64,000 bases of DNA, taken from assembly GCF_000980885.2 (NCBI RefSeq), contig NZ_LBDA02000039.1:124001-188000 (forward strand), read 5' to 3'. Made by a program: the position numbers and the translations under genes. Positions 1-10,490 of the stretch are shown piece after piece. The number at the start of each line of letters is the position of its first letter. Position 1 is the stretch's first letter. The DNA comes from Streptomyces malaysiense (GTDB lineage Bacteria > Actinomycetota > Actinomycetes > Streptomycetales > Streptomycetaceae). Under the pieces are notes generated by a model. That model was not told the origin of the DNA, did no database searches, and saw only the letters and a list, made by a program, of their open reading frames with translations.

Positions 1-545
1 GAAGGCACCGTCGCCGAAGAAACAGCAGGTGACACGGTTCTGTCCGCGCATGCGGTCAGCGAGGGCGAGACCCGCGGCCAGCGGGAGCCCGCCGGCGACG
101 ATCGCGCTGCCGCCGTAGAAGCGGCGGCTCGCGTCGAACAGGTGCATGGACCCGCCCCGCCCTCCGCTGCAACCGGTGGCCTTGCCGTACATCTCGGCCA
201 TGACGGCCTCGGCTGCGATGCCGCGGGCCAGCGCGTGGCCGTGCTCGCGGTAGGTGGAGACGACCGCGTCCTCGGATGTCAGTGCCTGGTTGATCCCGAC
301 GGCGACGGCCTCTTCGCCGATGTAGAGGTGGACGAAGCCGCGGATCTTCGCGGCGCTGTACAGCTCGACGCAGCGTTCCTCGAAGCGTCGGATGCGCAGC
401 AGCGACTCCAGCAGGTTCGCTCGGTGCTGGGCAGCCGACCGGTCGGCAGGAGGCGCGGTCCTCGGGCCCTGTCTGTTTCTCGCGGTCTTCTTCGCAGGCT
501 TCGGGGCAGCCGTGGCCTTCCGGGTGCGTGCGGGGCGCGCCAGAC

Positions 546-549
<4 letters not shown>
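1..549 (-). CDS. pdhA: Pyruvate dehydrogenase E1 component alpha subunit, 3' end beyond left edge
   Basis: This is the first 183 codons of a thiamine-diphosphate-dependent E1 alpha subunit; the rest lies off the left edge. After a basic Lys/Arg/Ala-rich N-terminal tail of about 40 residues, the E1 alpha fold begins (LLRIRRFEERC, then IGEEAVAVG). The block SGGRGGSMH around residues 130-138 is typical of E1 alpha, and the visible part ends in GDGAF (179-183), the start of the ThDP/Mg2+ binding motif. With E1 beta, E2 and E3 the family decarboxylates pyruvate (or acetoin or branched 2-oxoacids) to an acyl-CoA. The ATG overlaps the stop of the upstream acetyl-CoA synthetase gene as ATGA, so the two are translationally coupled and both feed acetyl-CoA supply. 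Substrate choice cannot be fixed from this fragment. Confidence 0.85.
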
Positions 550-2336
<1,787 letters not shown>

Positions 2337-2463
2337 ATGGCGCTCCTCCCGACACCTGGCCCACGTCTTCAGAATCGCCGAGCCCCTCCCGGACCGCATC
2401 GCGACGGGGCGTCGGCTACGACCCGTCTGCTGGGTGGCCGTGCCGCGGGTCCGGTGAATGACC

Positions 2464-2479
2464 GGGCCCTTCGGCTCCC
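2464..2479. promoter_or_regulatory. Imperfect palindrome resembling a dormancy-regulator (DevR/OsdR-like) box
   Basis: GGGCCCTTCGGCTCCC lies about 130 bases upstream of the acetyl-CoA synthetase start, in the otherwise gene-free stretch 2337-2882. It resembles the GGGnC-TT-GnCCC boxes found near hypoxia and dormancy genes in actinomycetes, although only about half of the symmetric positions pair. The neighbours (CBS-BON and universal-stress-protein remnants, acs, pdhA) are the sort of genes found in such regulons. No clear -35/-10 pair could be placed in this gap. Weak support. Confidence 0.25.
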
Positions 2480-2882
2480 TACGGAGCGCGCTGGTCGGAC
2501 ACGCAGGAGGTGACTCTCGTGTTTCCCGGGCCGGACGCGCTATCTGGCGTACCTCGAAGAACGGCCGGTCCGGGCCTGGCGGCGCTGGGCACCAGCGCGG
2601 AGGCGCGGCGCCGGTATCGATCTGCCGCCCGGGCAGGGGGGCGTGCTTTTGCGCCCCAGCCGCGGTATCTCGGTCCCGACGAATGCCGCTCCCGGCTTTC
2701 CCCCCACGGTGTGGGGCGCATCGCGGTGTCGACACCCGACGGCCCGGCGGTCGTCCCGCGAACTAGGAGGTCATCGAAGATGCGAGCGCCTTTCGGACCG
2801 CGCCCGAGTCCGAACCTGCGGCGAGCGACCGTGGGGACGGACATCCCTCCCGCGCCATCGGTGTCCGCCGTCGGCGGACCTG

Positions 2883-3480
2883 TCACCGTGGGCTTGCCGG
2901 CCCGGCCGGATCCTCGGACGCACCGGTCAGATGGGGTTCGGCGTCCACAACCCCCCTCTACGGCGAGGACGAGGCGCACGGCCACCGAGATGAGCGCGGT
3001 GTCCTGGATCCTGCCGCGGAGGGTGACGACGCCCTCGTGCACGTTCACGTGGATGGTGTGGCTGAGGGCGGGGAAGAGGTGGGACACCACCGTGCGGCGG
3101 ACCTCCTCCTCGATGCTCTCGTCGGACCGGAGGAACACCTTCAGCAGGTCGCCACGGCTGATGATGCCTTTGGCGCCGGGGCGCACCGTGAGGGGGGTGC
3201 TCATGAGTTCCCCGGCGGTCACCGCTCCCGCCTTGGCGAGGTCGGACATGCGCCGGCGCTGCTCGTAGAGGCTCGGCACGCTGTCGCGGAACTCCTCCTT
3301 GGCCAGCAGATCGGCTTCGGAGACCACGCCGACGACGCGCCCCTCGCCCTCCAGGACCGGCAGGGCGCTGACCTTCCACTGCTTCATGGTCTCGACGATC
3401 TCCTCGAACGGCGCGTCGCGTCCCACGGTCACCACCGTCACGGTCGTCACATCACCCACGATGTGCGGGGTCTCCGGCGC
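2883..3480 (-). pseudogene. Decayed CBS-BON domain protein
   Basis: Translation shows a CBS domain (PHIVGDV, then LPVLEGEGRVVGVVSEADLL), a remnant of a second CBS domain and a BON domain (HVNVHEGVVTLRGRIQD). Three defects are visible. First, a good GGAGGAG at 3491-3497 is followed by no in-frame start codon. Second, the second CBS domain jumps from LTVRPGA directly to KGIISRGDLL, losing roughly 25-30 residues compared with family members. Third, near the C-terminus the frame is broken in a run of six C (2951-2956); removing one base restores VDAEPHLTGASEDP and a stop at 2883. Intact relatives bind adenylates and sit beside universal stress proteins. The original function was probably a stress or energy sensor. 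The gene appears non-functional unless it starts far upstream (open to 3645). Confidence 0.7.
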
Positions 3481-3698
3481 TTCAGATCGCCTCCTCCATG
3501 TCCGAGACGCGCGCAGCGGCCCCCTCACCCTCTCCTTCCCGGCCGTATGACTCCACCATCGCCGCAATCCGGCACGGCGCAACCCGGGCCGACGAGCCGC
3601 TCCGAGGGCCGGTCCGCATGTCGCGGCGGCACCTGGGCGGCGCACCGGTAGTCATAGGGGGGTGCTCGCGGTGGCCGCGCAGGAAGGCGGTGAGGGCG

Positions 3699-3960
3699 AT
3701 GGAATTCCCGCTGGTCGTGGGCGTCCGGCGGATCGGATTCCAGCCTGCTGTCGTGTGACTGCCTCGCCCACAGGGTTCGGCAACGCGGCGGACCGGCGGG
3801 AGAGCCGCCGGTGCCCGCGTGGCTTGAAGGACCGGGTGGCCGATCGGAGAGCCACTGCCGCCGCGTGATGCTGGATGCGGTCCGCCACGGGGTCGACAAC
3901 GGCGCGAAGAGGGCCGATCTGCCCCCGGATTTCCCGCCGTATCTGCGTGCACGCTTTCGC
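3699..3960 (+). pseudogene. Frameshifted universal stress protein remnant
   Basis: ATG at 3699 begins MEFPLVVGV, a typical start of Streptomyces universal stress proteins, but the frame soon meets a stop. Dropping one base after the GTC codon at 3723-3725 continues the family pattern: GGSDSSLLSCDCLAHRVRQR matches the usual VDGSDSSL-AVDWAAHEA-RRG. Similarity fades by about 3900 and no C-terminal GSRGRG nucleotide motif is recognisable. From 3961 to 4172 I see no gene on either strand. The position next to another broken stress gene suggests an eroding stress-gene island. Confidence 0.45.
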
Positions 3961-4172
3961 CCGCCGCTGGCAGGTGACGGGTCTGTTCGCCGAGTTTCCA
4001 CGACCGACTGCGCGTCCGCGTGCGGGACAAGGAAGACCGGAAGGCGGGCCCGATGGCCGCGATCGCGGACTCGCGGTCACCGCCGGCGGCGACGGACATC
4101 CCGTGGTCCACACGCGAGTTCCAGCGGTTGTCGAATCCGCCTACGGCCTCGGCGGGTGCGCCGCGTGAAGGG

Positions 4173-4748
4173 TCAGCATCGCGCCCACTGCTCCTTGGTG
4201 ATCTCGTACCGCACGCCCCCGTGCTCGGCACCCTCCACCATCTCCATGTCGGGGGGAGTGGGGATGGTGTCCGTGAGCGTCATGCCGAGCTTCTCCATGA
4301 CATTGCGCGACCCGCGGTTCACGCTCATCGTCTCCGCCCAGACCATGCGCACTCCGAGCCCGGTGAACCCCTTGCGCAGCAGCGCCCGCGAGCCCTCGGT
4401 GGCGTAGCCCCGGCCCCAGGACGGCTGCCGCAGCCGGTAGCCCAGCTCGGTCCGGTCCCGCGGTCCGTCCGGCTCGGGCCGCAGGCAGAACCAGCCGACG
4501 AACGCCCCGCCCTCCCTCTCGTACGCTGCGAACAGCCCCAGATCGCCGTCCCACTTCTCGTAACCGGCGATGATGGACGGCAGATGGCGTTCGCGGACGA
4601 TCTCCGGCTCGGTCGCCTCACCCCCGGACAGGTAGCGCATCACCGCCGGGTCGCTGTCCAGCTCGATCAGCAGATCGGCGTCGTCGGCGGTGAATCGGCG
4701 CAGGGTCAGGCGCTCGGTCTCCAGGTAGCTGTCCACGGAGCAGATCAT
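4173..4748 (-). CDS. GNAT-family N-acetyltransferase (RimJ/RimL type)
   Basis: A 191-residue single-domain acetyltransferase. It opens with LETERLTLRRFTADDADLL, the usual start of RimJ/RimL-like proteins that acetylate N-terminal amines or antibiotics with acetyl-CoA. The acetyl-CoA loop is in GYRLRQPSWGRGYATEG, where W-GRGYATEG corresponds to the Q/RxxGxG/A pyrophosphate motif, followed by ETMSVNRGSRNVMEKLGM near residues 145-165. ATG at 4748 is preferred over an upstream TTG at 4772 because homology starts near it; neither has a strong ribosome binding site. It is a single-gene unit divergent from the SDR gene. The substrate is unknown. Confidence 0.8.
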   Translation of the reverse strand: MICSVDSYLETERLTLRRFTADDADLLIELDSDPAVMRYLSGGEATEPEIVRERHLPSIIAGYEKWDGDLGLFAAYEREGGAFVGWFCLRPEPDGPRDRTELGYRLRQPSWGRGYATEGSRALLRKGFTGLGVRMVWAETMSVNRGSRNVMEKLGMTLTDTIPTPPDMEMVEGAEHGGVRYEITKEQWARC

Positions 4749-4919
4749 GCCCGAGCCGGGCAGTGCGTCCAACGGGTTTTCCGCGGGCCCGTCCGGCGCC
4801 GGTCCACGGGGTGGGCGTCCGGTCCTGCCCGACCTGCTCGGCGAGGACGGCGTCGAGCGGCCGAGGCGGCCTCGGCGGGGGTCTGCGCCTGCCTGTCACG
4901 GTGGCTGGGAACCGGAAGA

Positions 4920-4947
4920 CCACGCGTCCGGCGAAAGCGCCGCGTGG
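4920..4947. other. GC-rich hairpin in the divergent acetyltransferase/SDR intergenic region
   Basis: CCACGCG (4920-4926) pairs with CGCGTGG (4941-4947) around an inner GGCG-AAAG-CGC element. It sits about midway between the divergent starts at 4748 and 5097, so it could be a regulatory palindrome or a transcript hairpin. No promoter hexamers could be assigned with confidence in this 348-base gap. Confidence 0.3.
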
Positions 4948-5096
4948 GCAGGATGCGGGATCCCGGTGGCGCGTCTGTGCGCCGTCCGGGTCAGCCGACG
5001 GCGGGATATGCGTGATTTGTCCCTCGCGTGCCTCTACGCTTCGCCGGGGCTCACCGCCCGCCACCGGCACCCACAAGCCCAGAGAGGACTCACGCC

Positions 5097-5864
5097 ATGT
5101 CGGCTCCCGTGGTCGTCATCACCGGCGCGCTCAGCGGAATCGGGCGTGCCACCGCCGTGGCCTACGCCCGGCAGGGCGCCGACGTCGTGGTCTCGGGCCG
5201 GCGCCCGGACCCCGGCAAGGAACTCACCGGGGAACTCGAAGCGCTGGGCGGCCGGGCCCTGTTCGTGCGGGCCGACGTGCGCGTGGAGGACGACGTCCGC
5301 GACCTCGTCGACCAGGCCGTCGACCGCTTCGGCCGGATCGACGTCGCCCTCAACAACGCCGGCACCGAGGGGCGGTCCGCCCCGATCACCGCCGTCACGG
5401 CCGACGACTACGCGGCCGCCTTCGACACCAACGTCAAGGGAACCCTGCTGTGCCTCAAGCACGAGTTCCGCGTCATGCGGGAGCGCGGCGGCGGCAGCAT
5501 CGTCAACGTCAGCAGCGTGTACGGGCGGATGGGGTACCCGGAGATCGCCGTCTACGCCGGCAGCAAGCACGCCGTCATCGGCATCACCAAGGCGGCCGCC
5601 CTCGAAGGCGCGGCCCACGGCGTCCGGGTGAACGCCATCGCTCCCGGTTTCACCCGGACCGGGATGTACGAGCGGGTCACCGGGGACGAAGGGACGCGCG
5701 AGGCGGTGAACTCCGTGCTGCCCATGCACCGGCCGGGCACCCCGGAGGAGGTGGCCGACGCCGTGCTCTTCCTCGGGTCCGGCCGGGCGGCGTACATCAC
5801 CGGCCAGACCCTCACCCTGGACGGGGGCCTCATGGCGGGCTGGCCGCTGTTCCCCGGCGCCTGA
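5097..5864 (+). CDS. Short-chain dehydrogenase/reductase (classical SDR)
   Basis: A 255-residue NAD(P)-dependent oxidoreductase with all classical SDR signatures: TGALSGIG (residues 9-16) for cofactor binding, NNAG (86-89), catalytic Ser at 139/140, and Tyr153 with Lys157 in YAGSK. The C-terminal TGQTLTLDGG is the usual SDR tail. An Arg pair after beta-2 (SGRRPD) suggests NADP preference, which is inference. The ATG at 5097 follows AGAGAGGAC at a good distance. The gene stands alone and converges on the radical SAM gene with only 31 bases between stops. The substrate cannot be told; related proteins act on secondary alcohols or 3-oxoacyl groups. Confidence 0.87.
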   Translation: MSAPVVVITGALSGIGRATAVAYARQGADVVVSGRRPDPGKELTGELEALGGRALFVRADVRVEDDVRDLVDQAVDRFGRIDVALNNAGTEGRSAPITAVTADDYAAAFDTNVKGTLLCLKHEFRVMRERGGGSIVNVSSVYGRMGYPEIAVYAGSKHAVIGITKAAALEGAAHGVRVNAIAPGFTRTGMYERVTGDEGTREAVNSVLPMHRPGTPEEVADAVLFLGSGRAAYITGQTLTLDGGLMAGWPLFPGA

Positions 5865-5895
5865 CCCGGCCCTCGGCCCCCGCCGGCTCACCTGC

Positions 5896-7935
5896 TCACC
5901 GCTGCCCGCCCGAGCCGCTGGCCGTCCCGCGCGACCTCAGTTCCGCGCCCCGGCGGCGCACGGCGCCCGGGGTGCGCAGTTCATGGTCGAGCAGGCGGGC
6001 GGCGAGACCTTCCCGGTCCTCGGGGGCGAGGGCGGTCACCGCGGCGATCAGCTTCTTTGCCGTGGCCTCGTCGATGGTGGCCGGGAGGGGGGCCTGGCCC
6101 AGGAGGCGAGCCGTCTTTGGGTCCAGCGGGGCCGGGTCCTCGACGGCCGGGACGAGCGGTGCGCGGCGCAGGTGCCCGGCGGCCTCGTCCGGCAACAGGT
6201 CGGCGTAGCGCGGGAGTTCGGTGTCCGGAGCGATCAGCAACAGATGCTTGGCGATGAGGGCGGCCTCCGGGAAGGGGGTGCGTACGGCCAGCGGGGCCAG
6301 GGTCCCGGGGGGCAGGCCCAGGACGCAGCCCGCGTGCAGCAGCACCTCGCGGACCCGGGTCGCGGCGGGTACGTCGGGCAGCAGGGCGCCGGTACGGGCG
6401 AGGAACCCGGCGACGGTCTCCTCGGCCGCCGTGCCGTCGAGGTGCCCGGTGCCCCGGTAGTAGCGCGTCAGGTAGGCGTACCACCAGGCGAGCTGGACCT
6501 CGTACAGCTCGGCCACCACCGACTCGTAGGCCTGCCGCGGGAGCAGTTCGCGCAGGGCCGGCACCAGCTCGCGGTAGACGAGGCGGACCCAGGTGTGCGG
6601 GGAACGCTGGATGCCCCAGCACTCCCCGTGCGCGTAGTCCCCGATCAGCTCGGCGACGCTCAGCTCCCCGGCGGCGAACTCGGAGCGCACCGAGGTGCCG
6701 GCGACCTCGAAGCGGTAGAAGTGGTCGGCGGACGCCGGGGGCCGGGGCGCGGGCAGCACCTGGTCGATCAGGTGCTCCAACTCCGAGTAGCGGGAGTGGA
6801 GTCGGCCGAGGTCGAGCGGCAGGCGCGGGAAGAGCGGGTCGGTGAAGCGCCGTTTGAGCTTGGCGATCTCCTCCGACAGCGCCTGGTAGAGGAAGACCTT
6901 GTCGAAGCGGTGGCTGAACGACAGCCCGATGTAGGGGAAGACGGTGCAGCCGCGGCACTCCGAGCGGTGGCCGACCTCCTCGTCCCGCACCCGCAGGAAC
7001 TCGGGGTCCTCGACCAGTTCGCGCAGCGCGCGGTCCCAGGCGACCGAGTTGTCGAAGGCGTGGTAGCAGGGCAGGACGAGGCGCCCGTCGGGGCCGACGG
7101 TCAGGATTCGCTTGTTGGCGTAGCAGTCGGTGGGCGCGGTCGGGTCCAGGGTCTCCATGTACTTGCGGAAGTGCAGGTTGACCAGCGCGAACGGCTGGTG
7201 CAGCAGCCGTATCAGCTCTTCGGCGATCGGGCCGCCGGTCGGCTCCGACTCGTCCATCCGCCCGGCGCGGCCCGCCGTGGCGTCGGCGAGCGGCCGGCCG
7301 TTCTGTTCGATCAGCTTCAGTTTGCGGGCCGTGCGGTTGGTGTCGCGCACGGTGTCCTGCTCGTCGAAGTACTCGAACATCCCGGAGAAGTACACGGTGG
7401 TCCGGTTCTCGTGGGCGAAGCGCAGCAGGTCGGGTATCTCGTCCACGTTCTCCCGGGTCACCACGCAGATCAGCTTGAGGTTGCCGCTGCCGGTGGCGAT
7501 GACCTTCCGGATGACGTCGAGGGCCCGGTCCAGCGTGGGCACCCCCCGGATCCGCCGGTACCGGTCGGGCCGCAGGGTGTCCAGGGAGACGTTCATGGTG
7601 TCGACGTGCGGCACGATCGCCTCGATGTGCTGCGCGAAGCGGATGCCGTTGCTGGTTATCTCCACGGCCATGCCGAGCGACTTGGCGTACTGCACGACGC
7701 CGTCGATGTGCGGATGCAGAACCGGCTCGCCGCCGGTGAAGTCGACGTAGCGCACCCCGAGTTCGTACAGCTCGTCCAGGATCCGGCGGCCCCGCTCCAG
7801 GGTGAGTTCCTCATAGCCCTTGAACTTGTCGTCCTGCCAGACGTTGCAGTAGCCGCAGAGCGAGTTGCAGCGGAAGGTGATGTAGAAGCGGGCCGAGGTC
7901 AGCCGGCCCCGGTCGGTGGTGGTGCTCGCGGTCAC
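5896..7935 (-). CDS. Radical SAM protein with long uncharacterised C-terminal region
   Basis: A 679-residue protein. The radical SAM cluster motif CX3CX2C is C23, C27 and C30 in FRCNSLCGYC, with TGGEP at 67-71 for SAM binding and ITSNG near residue 93. Further cysteines (TDCYANK, LPCYHAF, SECRGC, roughly residues 270-345) suggest a SPASM- or twitch-like auxiliary cluster region. From about residue 400 onward there is a helical domain I do not recognise. The start is GTG at 7935, preceded by GGAGAA. It is the last gene of the leftward PfkB operon, 102 bases after the aldo/keto reductase gene. Family members use 5'-deoxyadenosyl radicals; dehydrogenation, epimerisation or dehydration of a cyclitol or sugar would fit the neighbourhood, but this is inference. 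Peptide modification is an alternative, though no precursor peptide was seen. Confidence 0.8.
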   Translation of the reverse strand: MTASTTTDRGRLTSARFYITFRCNSLCGYCNVWQDDKFKGYEELTLERGRRILDELYELGVRYVDFTGGEPVLHPHIDGVVQYAKSLGMAVEITSNGIRFAQHIEAIVPHVDTMNVSLDTLRPDRYRRIRGVPTLDRALDVIRKVIATGSGNLKLICVVTRENVDEIPDLLRFAHENRTTVYFSGMFEYFDEQDTVRDTNRTARKLKLIEQNGRPLADATAGRAGRMDESEPTGGPIAEELIRLLHQPFALVNLHFRKYMETLDPTAPTDCYANKRILTVGPDGRLVLPCYHAFDNSVAWDRALRELVEDPEFLRVRDEEVGHRSECRGCTVFPYIGLSFSHRFDKVFLYQALSEEIAKLKRRFTDPLFPRLPLDLGRLHSRYSELEHLIDQVLPAPRPPASADHFYRFEVAGTSVRSEFAAGELSVAELIGDYAHGECWGIQRSPHTWVRLVYRELVPALRELLPRQAYESVVAELYEVQLAWWYAYLTRYYRGTGHLDGTAAEETVAGFLARTGALLPDVPAATRVREVLLHAGCVLGLPPGTLAPLAVRTPFPEAALIAKHLLLIAPDTELPRYADLLPDEAAGHLRRAPLVPAVEDPAPLDPKTARLLGQAPLPATIDEATAKKLIAAVTALAPEDREGLAARLLDHELRTPGAVRRRGAELRSRGTASGSGGQR

Positions 7936-8037
7936 GGTCGGTTCTCCGTCGGTCGGTACGGCGGGGGAGAGCGGGCGAGAGGTCCCTGTCGGGGGAGTCC
8001 CGGGGGCGGTGGAGCCGGGCCCCTGGGTGCCGGTTCG

Positions 8038-8997
8038 TCAGGGCAGCGGGGTGCCCCGCGCCGTGATCCACAGCTCGTACCACTCCTCGTGCGTGAGGTC
8101 CGGTGCGCGCAGTGCCGCGTCCCGGCAGGCGCGGATCCGGTCGGGGCGGCTGGTGCCGATGACCGGGACGATGCCGGCGGGATGGCGGGCCAGCCACCAC
8201 AGCAGGACCGTCTCGGGGGTGGTGTCCTTGCTCCGGGCCAGCCGGCGCAGCAGCCCGGCGGTGGGGGAGTCGGCGTCTCCGGTGTACCGGCCGGCGGCCA
8301 GGGCGCCCCACGCCTGGAGCTGGACGCCCCGGTCGGCGCACGCTTCGAGGGTGCCCTCGGGGAAGCCGTTGGAGGTGGCCGCCGAGGTGTTGAGCAGCAC
8401 GCCCGCCTCGACCCAGTCGCGCCGGGCGAGGCTCATCTCCAACTGGTTCGCCACCAGCGGCAGTTCCAGGCGGGACTGGAGGTGTGCGATCTGTGCGGCG
8501 CCCATGTTGGAGACGCCGAAGCGGCGCACCAGCCCTTGCCGGTGCAGCTCGCGCAGGGCGGCGGCGATCTCCTCGGGGCCGGTCAGCGGGTCGGGGCGGT
8601 GCAGCAGCAGGGTGTCGATCACCTCGGTGCGCAGCCGGGCGAGGCTCTCCTCGACCCGCCGGAGTATCGATTCCCCGCGCAGGTCGTAGTGGCCCGGCCG
8701 CTTCCCCTCGGCGAGCCGGATCCCGCACTTGGTCTGCACGGTGATCCGCTCCCGCAGCCCCGGTGTCCGGGCCAGGACCTCGCCGAACACGGCCTCCGAC
8801 GTACCGAACCGGTAGATGTCCGCGAGGTCGAACACGGTGATCCCGCACTCCAGCGCGGTCTCCACGGCGGCCTGCGCCCGGTCGACGTCCCCGGCGGTGT
8901 ACGGCGTACGGTCCCAGCCGCCGCCGAGCCCCATGCAGCCGTAGATCAGCCGTGCCTCGGGAGCGCGTCCGGCGGGATCGGTGGGTACGGTCGTCAA
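8038..8997 (-). CDS. Aldo/keto reductase
   Basis: A 319-residue NADPH-dependent aldo/keto reductase. The catalytic tetrad is visible as Asp57, Tyr62, Lys90 and His133 (FDLADIY, VQTKCG, LLLHRPDP). The cofactor-binding end (VIGTSRPDRIRA) is near residue 285. The start is TTG at 8997, supported by AAGGAGG seven bases upstream; no ATG or GTG occurs before the conserved MGLGGG segment. The start overlaps the stop of the GMC oxidoreductase gene. It probably reduces a carbonyl of a sugar or cyclitol intermediate in the neighbouring pathway; the specific substrate is not visible. Confidence 0.85.
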   Translation of the reverse strand: MTTVPTDPAGRAPEARLIYGCMGLGGGWDRTPYTAGDVDRAQAAVETALECGITVFDLADIYRFGTSEAVFGEVLARTPGLRERITVQTKCGIRLAEGKRPGHYDLRGESILRRVEESLARLRTEVIDTLLLHRPDPLTGPEEIAAALRELHRQGLVRRFGVSNMGAAQIAHLQSRLELPLVANQLEMSLARRDWVEAGVLLNTSAATSNGFPEGTLEACADRGVQLQAWGALAAGRYTGDADSPTAGLLRRLARSKDTTPETVLLWWLARHPAGIVPVIGTSRPDRIRACRDAALRAPDLTHEEWYELWITARGTPLP

Positions 8998-10490
8998 CTG
9001 GCCGCCTCCTTCAGGGCGTCGGCGAGGAGTTCGGCCGCGGCGAGCACCGGGAGCTGGGTGTTGGCCGCGGGCACGGAGGGGAGCACGGAGGCGTCGGCGA
9101 CGCGCAGGTTGGCCACGCCGTGCACCCGGCCCTCGCCGTCGGTGACCGCCAGCGGGTCGGCCGCGGGGCCCATGGCACAGGTGCCGACGGGGTGCCAGTA
9201 GGTGCCGAGCCGGGCGCGCAGCCCGGCGTCGGTCAGCTCGGACGGGGGGACGGCGCTCGCGGCGCCGGCCAGCGGGGCGAGCGCCGAGGTGGCCGCGAGC
9301 CGTTCCGCGATCTCCAGTCCCTCCCGCAGCACCGCCACGTCATGGCCGTCCGGGTCGCCGAGGAACCCGGGATCGATGTCGAGGGGTTCGGCGGGGTCGG
9401 CCGAGCGCAGCCGGACCCGGCCGCGGGAGGCGGGCTTCATCAGGAAGGCCGCGATCCCGGCCTCGTACCGGCCCGGCGGCAGGCTGCCGAAGAGCGGGTC
9501 CCCGGCGGAGGGCAGGATGTGCAGGTCCCAGCCGTCCGCCGGGCAGCACGTGCTGGCCGCCCGGATCAGCATCCGGCTGACGTACAGCTCGCCCTCCTCC
9601 TCCTGGGCGGCCAGCGCCACGTCGAGGTCCGGGGCGGGGGCGCGGGGGACGAACACGCCGGGCTGGTCCGACAGGTTGGCGCCGACGCCGGGCAGGTCCA
9701 CCTCGGCCCGCACACCCGCCCCGCGCAGCTCGTCCGCCGGTCCGATGCCGCTGCGCAGCAGCAGCCCGGGTGAGCCGAAGGTGCCGCAGGCGAGGACGTA
9801 GGTGTCGGCGGTCAGGGTCTCGCGCCGCCCGTCCGCGACGACCTCGGCGCCCACGACCCGGCCGCCGTCGAGCACCAGCCGGTCCGCCGTCGTGTCGCCG
9901 AGGACGGTGAGGTTGGCGCGGGAGCGGGCCGGGCCGAGATAGCCGAAGGCCGCGTTCCAGCGCAGCCCGTCGAGCGCGTTGAGCAGCGGGGTGCCGCAGC
10001 CGGGTGCGCCCGGTACGCCCATGTCCACGTCCTGGTACCCGAGTTCGCGGGCACCCGCGAGCGCCGCGCGCGCCCAGACGCTGAACTCACGCCCGGGTAC
10101 CGGCCGCAGCCGCATGGCCGCCACGGCCCGCTCCCGGTACGGCGCCATGGCGGCGGCCGACCAGCGGGGGCCGCCGGCCCGGGTCCACTCCTCGTGGTCG
10201 GCGTCCGAACCCCAGGTGTGCCAGCAGCCGTTGACGCAGGAGGAGCCGCCGAGGACCCGGGCGCGCAGCCGGTGCACGGCGACCCCCCGCTCCCACATGT
10301 GGTCGCGGGGCAGGGCGTGCGCGTCACGCAGCGAGCGCGGCCAGGCGTCCGGGTCGGTACCGTGGTCGGGGCCTGCCTCCACCAGGCAGACCGTGCGGGC
10401 GGGGTCCTCGCTGAGCCGGGCGGCGAGCACACAGCCCGCCACCCCGCCGCCGAGCACCAGCACGTCGTGGTGGCCCGTGAAAGGACTCAT
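8994..10490 (-). CDS. GMC-family FAD-dependent oxidoreductase
   Basis: A 498-residue flavoprotein of the glucose-methanol-choline family. The dinucleotide-binding GGGVAG is at residues 14-19, followed by the GMC signature region with GGSSCVNG near 85. The C-terminal HPVGTCAMG carries the catalytic histidine, and a second active-site segment lies in VPAANTQLPV. GMC enzymes oxidise primary or secondary alcohols of sugars, choline or cyclic alcohols using FAD. ATG at 10490 overlaps the PfkB stop as ATGA, and the 3' end overlaps the aldo/keto reductase start, so the three are tightly coupled. Oxidation of a cyclitol hydroxyl is the most natural role here (inference). Confidence 0.86.
   Translation of the reverse strand: MSPFTGHHDVLVLGGGVAGCVLAARLSEDPARTVCLVEAGPDHGTDPDAWPRSLRDAHALPRDHMWERGVAVHRLRARVLGGSSCVNGCWHTWGSDADHEEWTRAGGPRWSAAAMAPYRERAVAAMRLRPVPGREFSVWARAALAGARELGYQDVDMGVPGAPGCGTPLLNALDGLRWNAAFGYLGPARSRANLTVLGDTTADRLVLDGGRVVGAEVVADGRRETLTADTYVLACGTFGSPGLLLRSGIGPADELRGAGVRAEVDLPGVGANLSDQPGVFVPRAPAPDLDVALAAQEEEGELYVSRMLIRAASTCCPADGWDLHILPSAGDPLFGSLPPGRYEAGIAAFLMKPASRGRVRLRSADPAEPLDIDPGFLGDPDGHDVAVLREGLEIAERLAATSALAPLAGAASAVPPSELTDAGLRARLGTYWHPVGTCAMGPAADPLAVTDGEGRVHGVANLRVADASVLPSVPAANTQLPVLAAAELLADALKEAAS

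Noticed and set aside
2337..2735. N-terminal extension of the acetyl-CoA synthetase frame
   Set aside because: The upstream residues are Arg/Pro-rich without similarity, and the ATG at 2336 has a strong Shine-Dalgarno.
5983..9201. Very long open frame (over 1000 codons) on the + strand
   Set aside because: It is antisense to the radical SAM, aldo/keto reductase and GMC genes, encodes a Gly/Gln/Val-rich string without domains, and is a by-product of high-GC codon bias.
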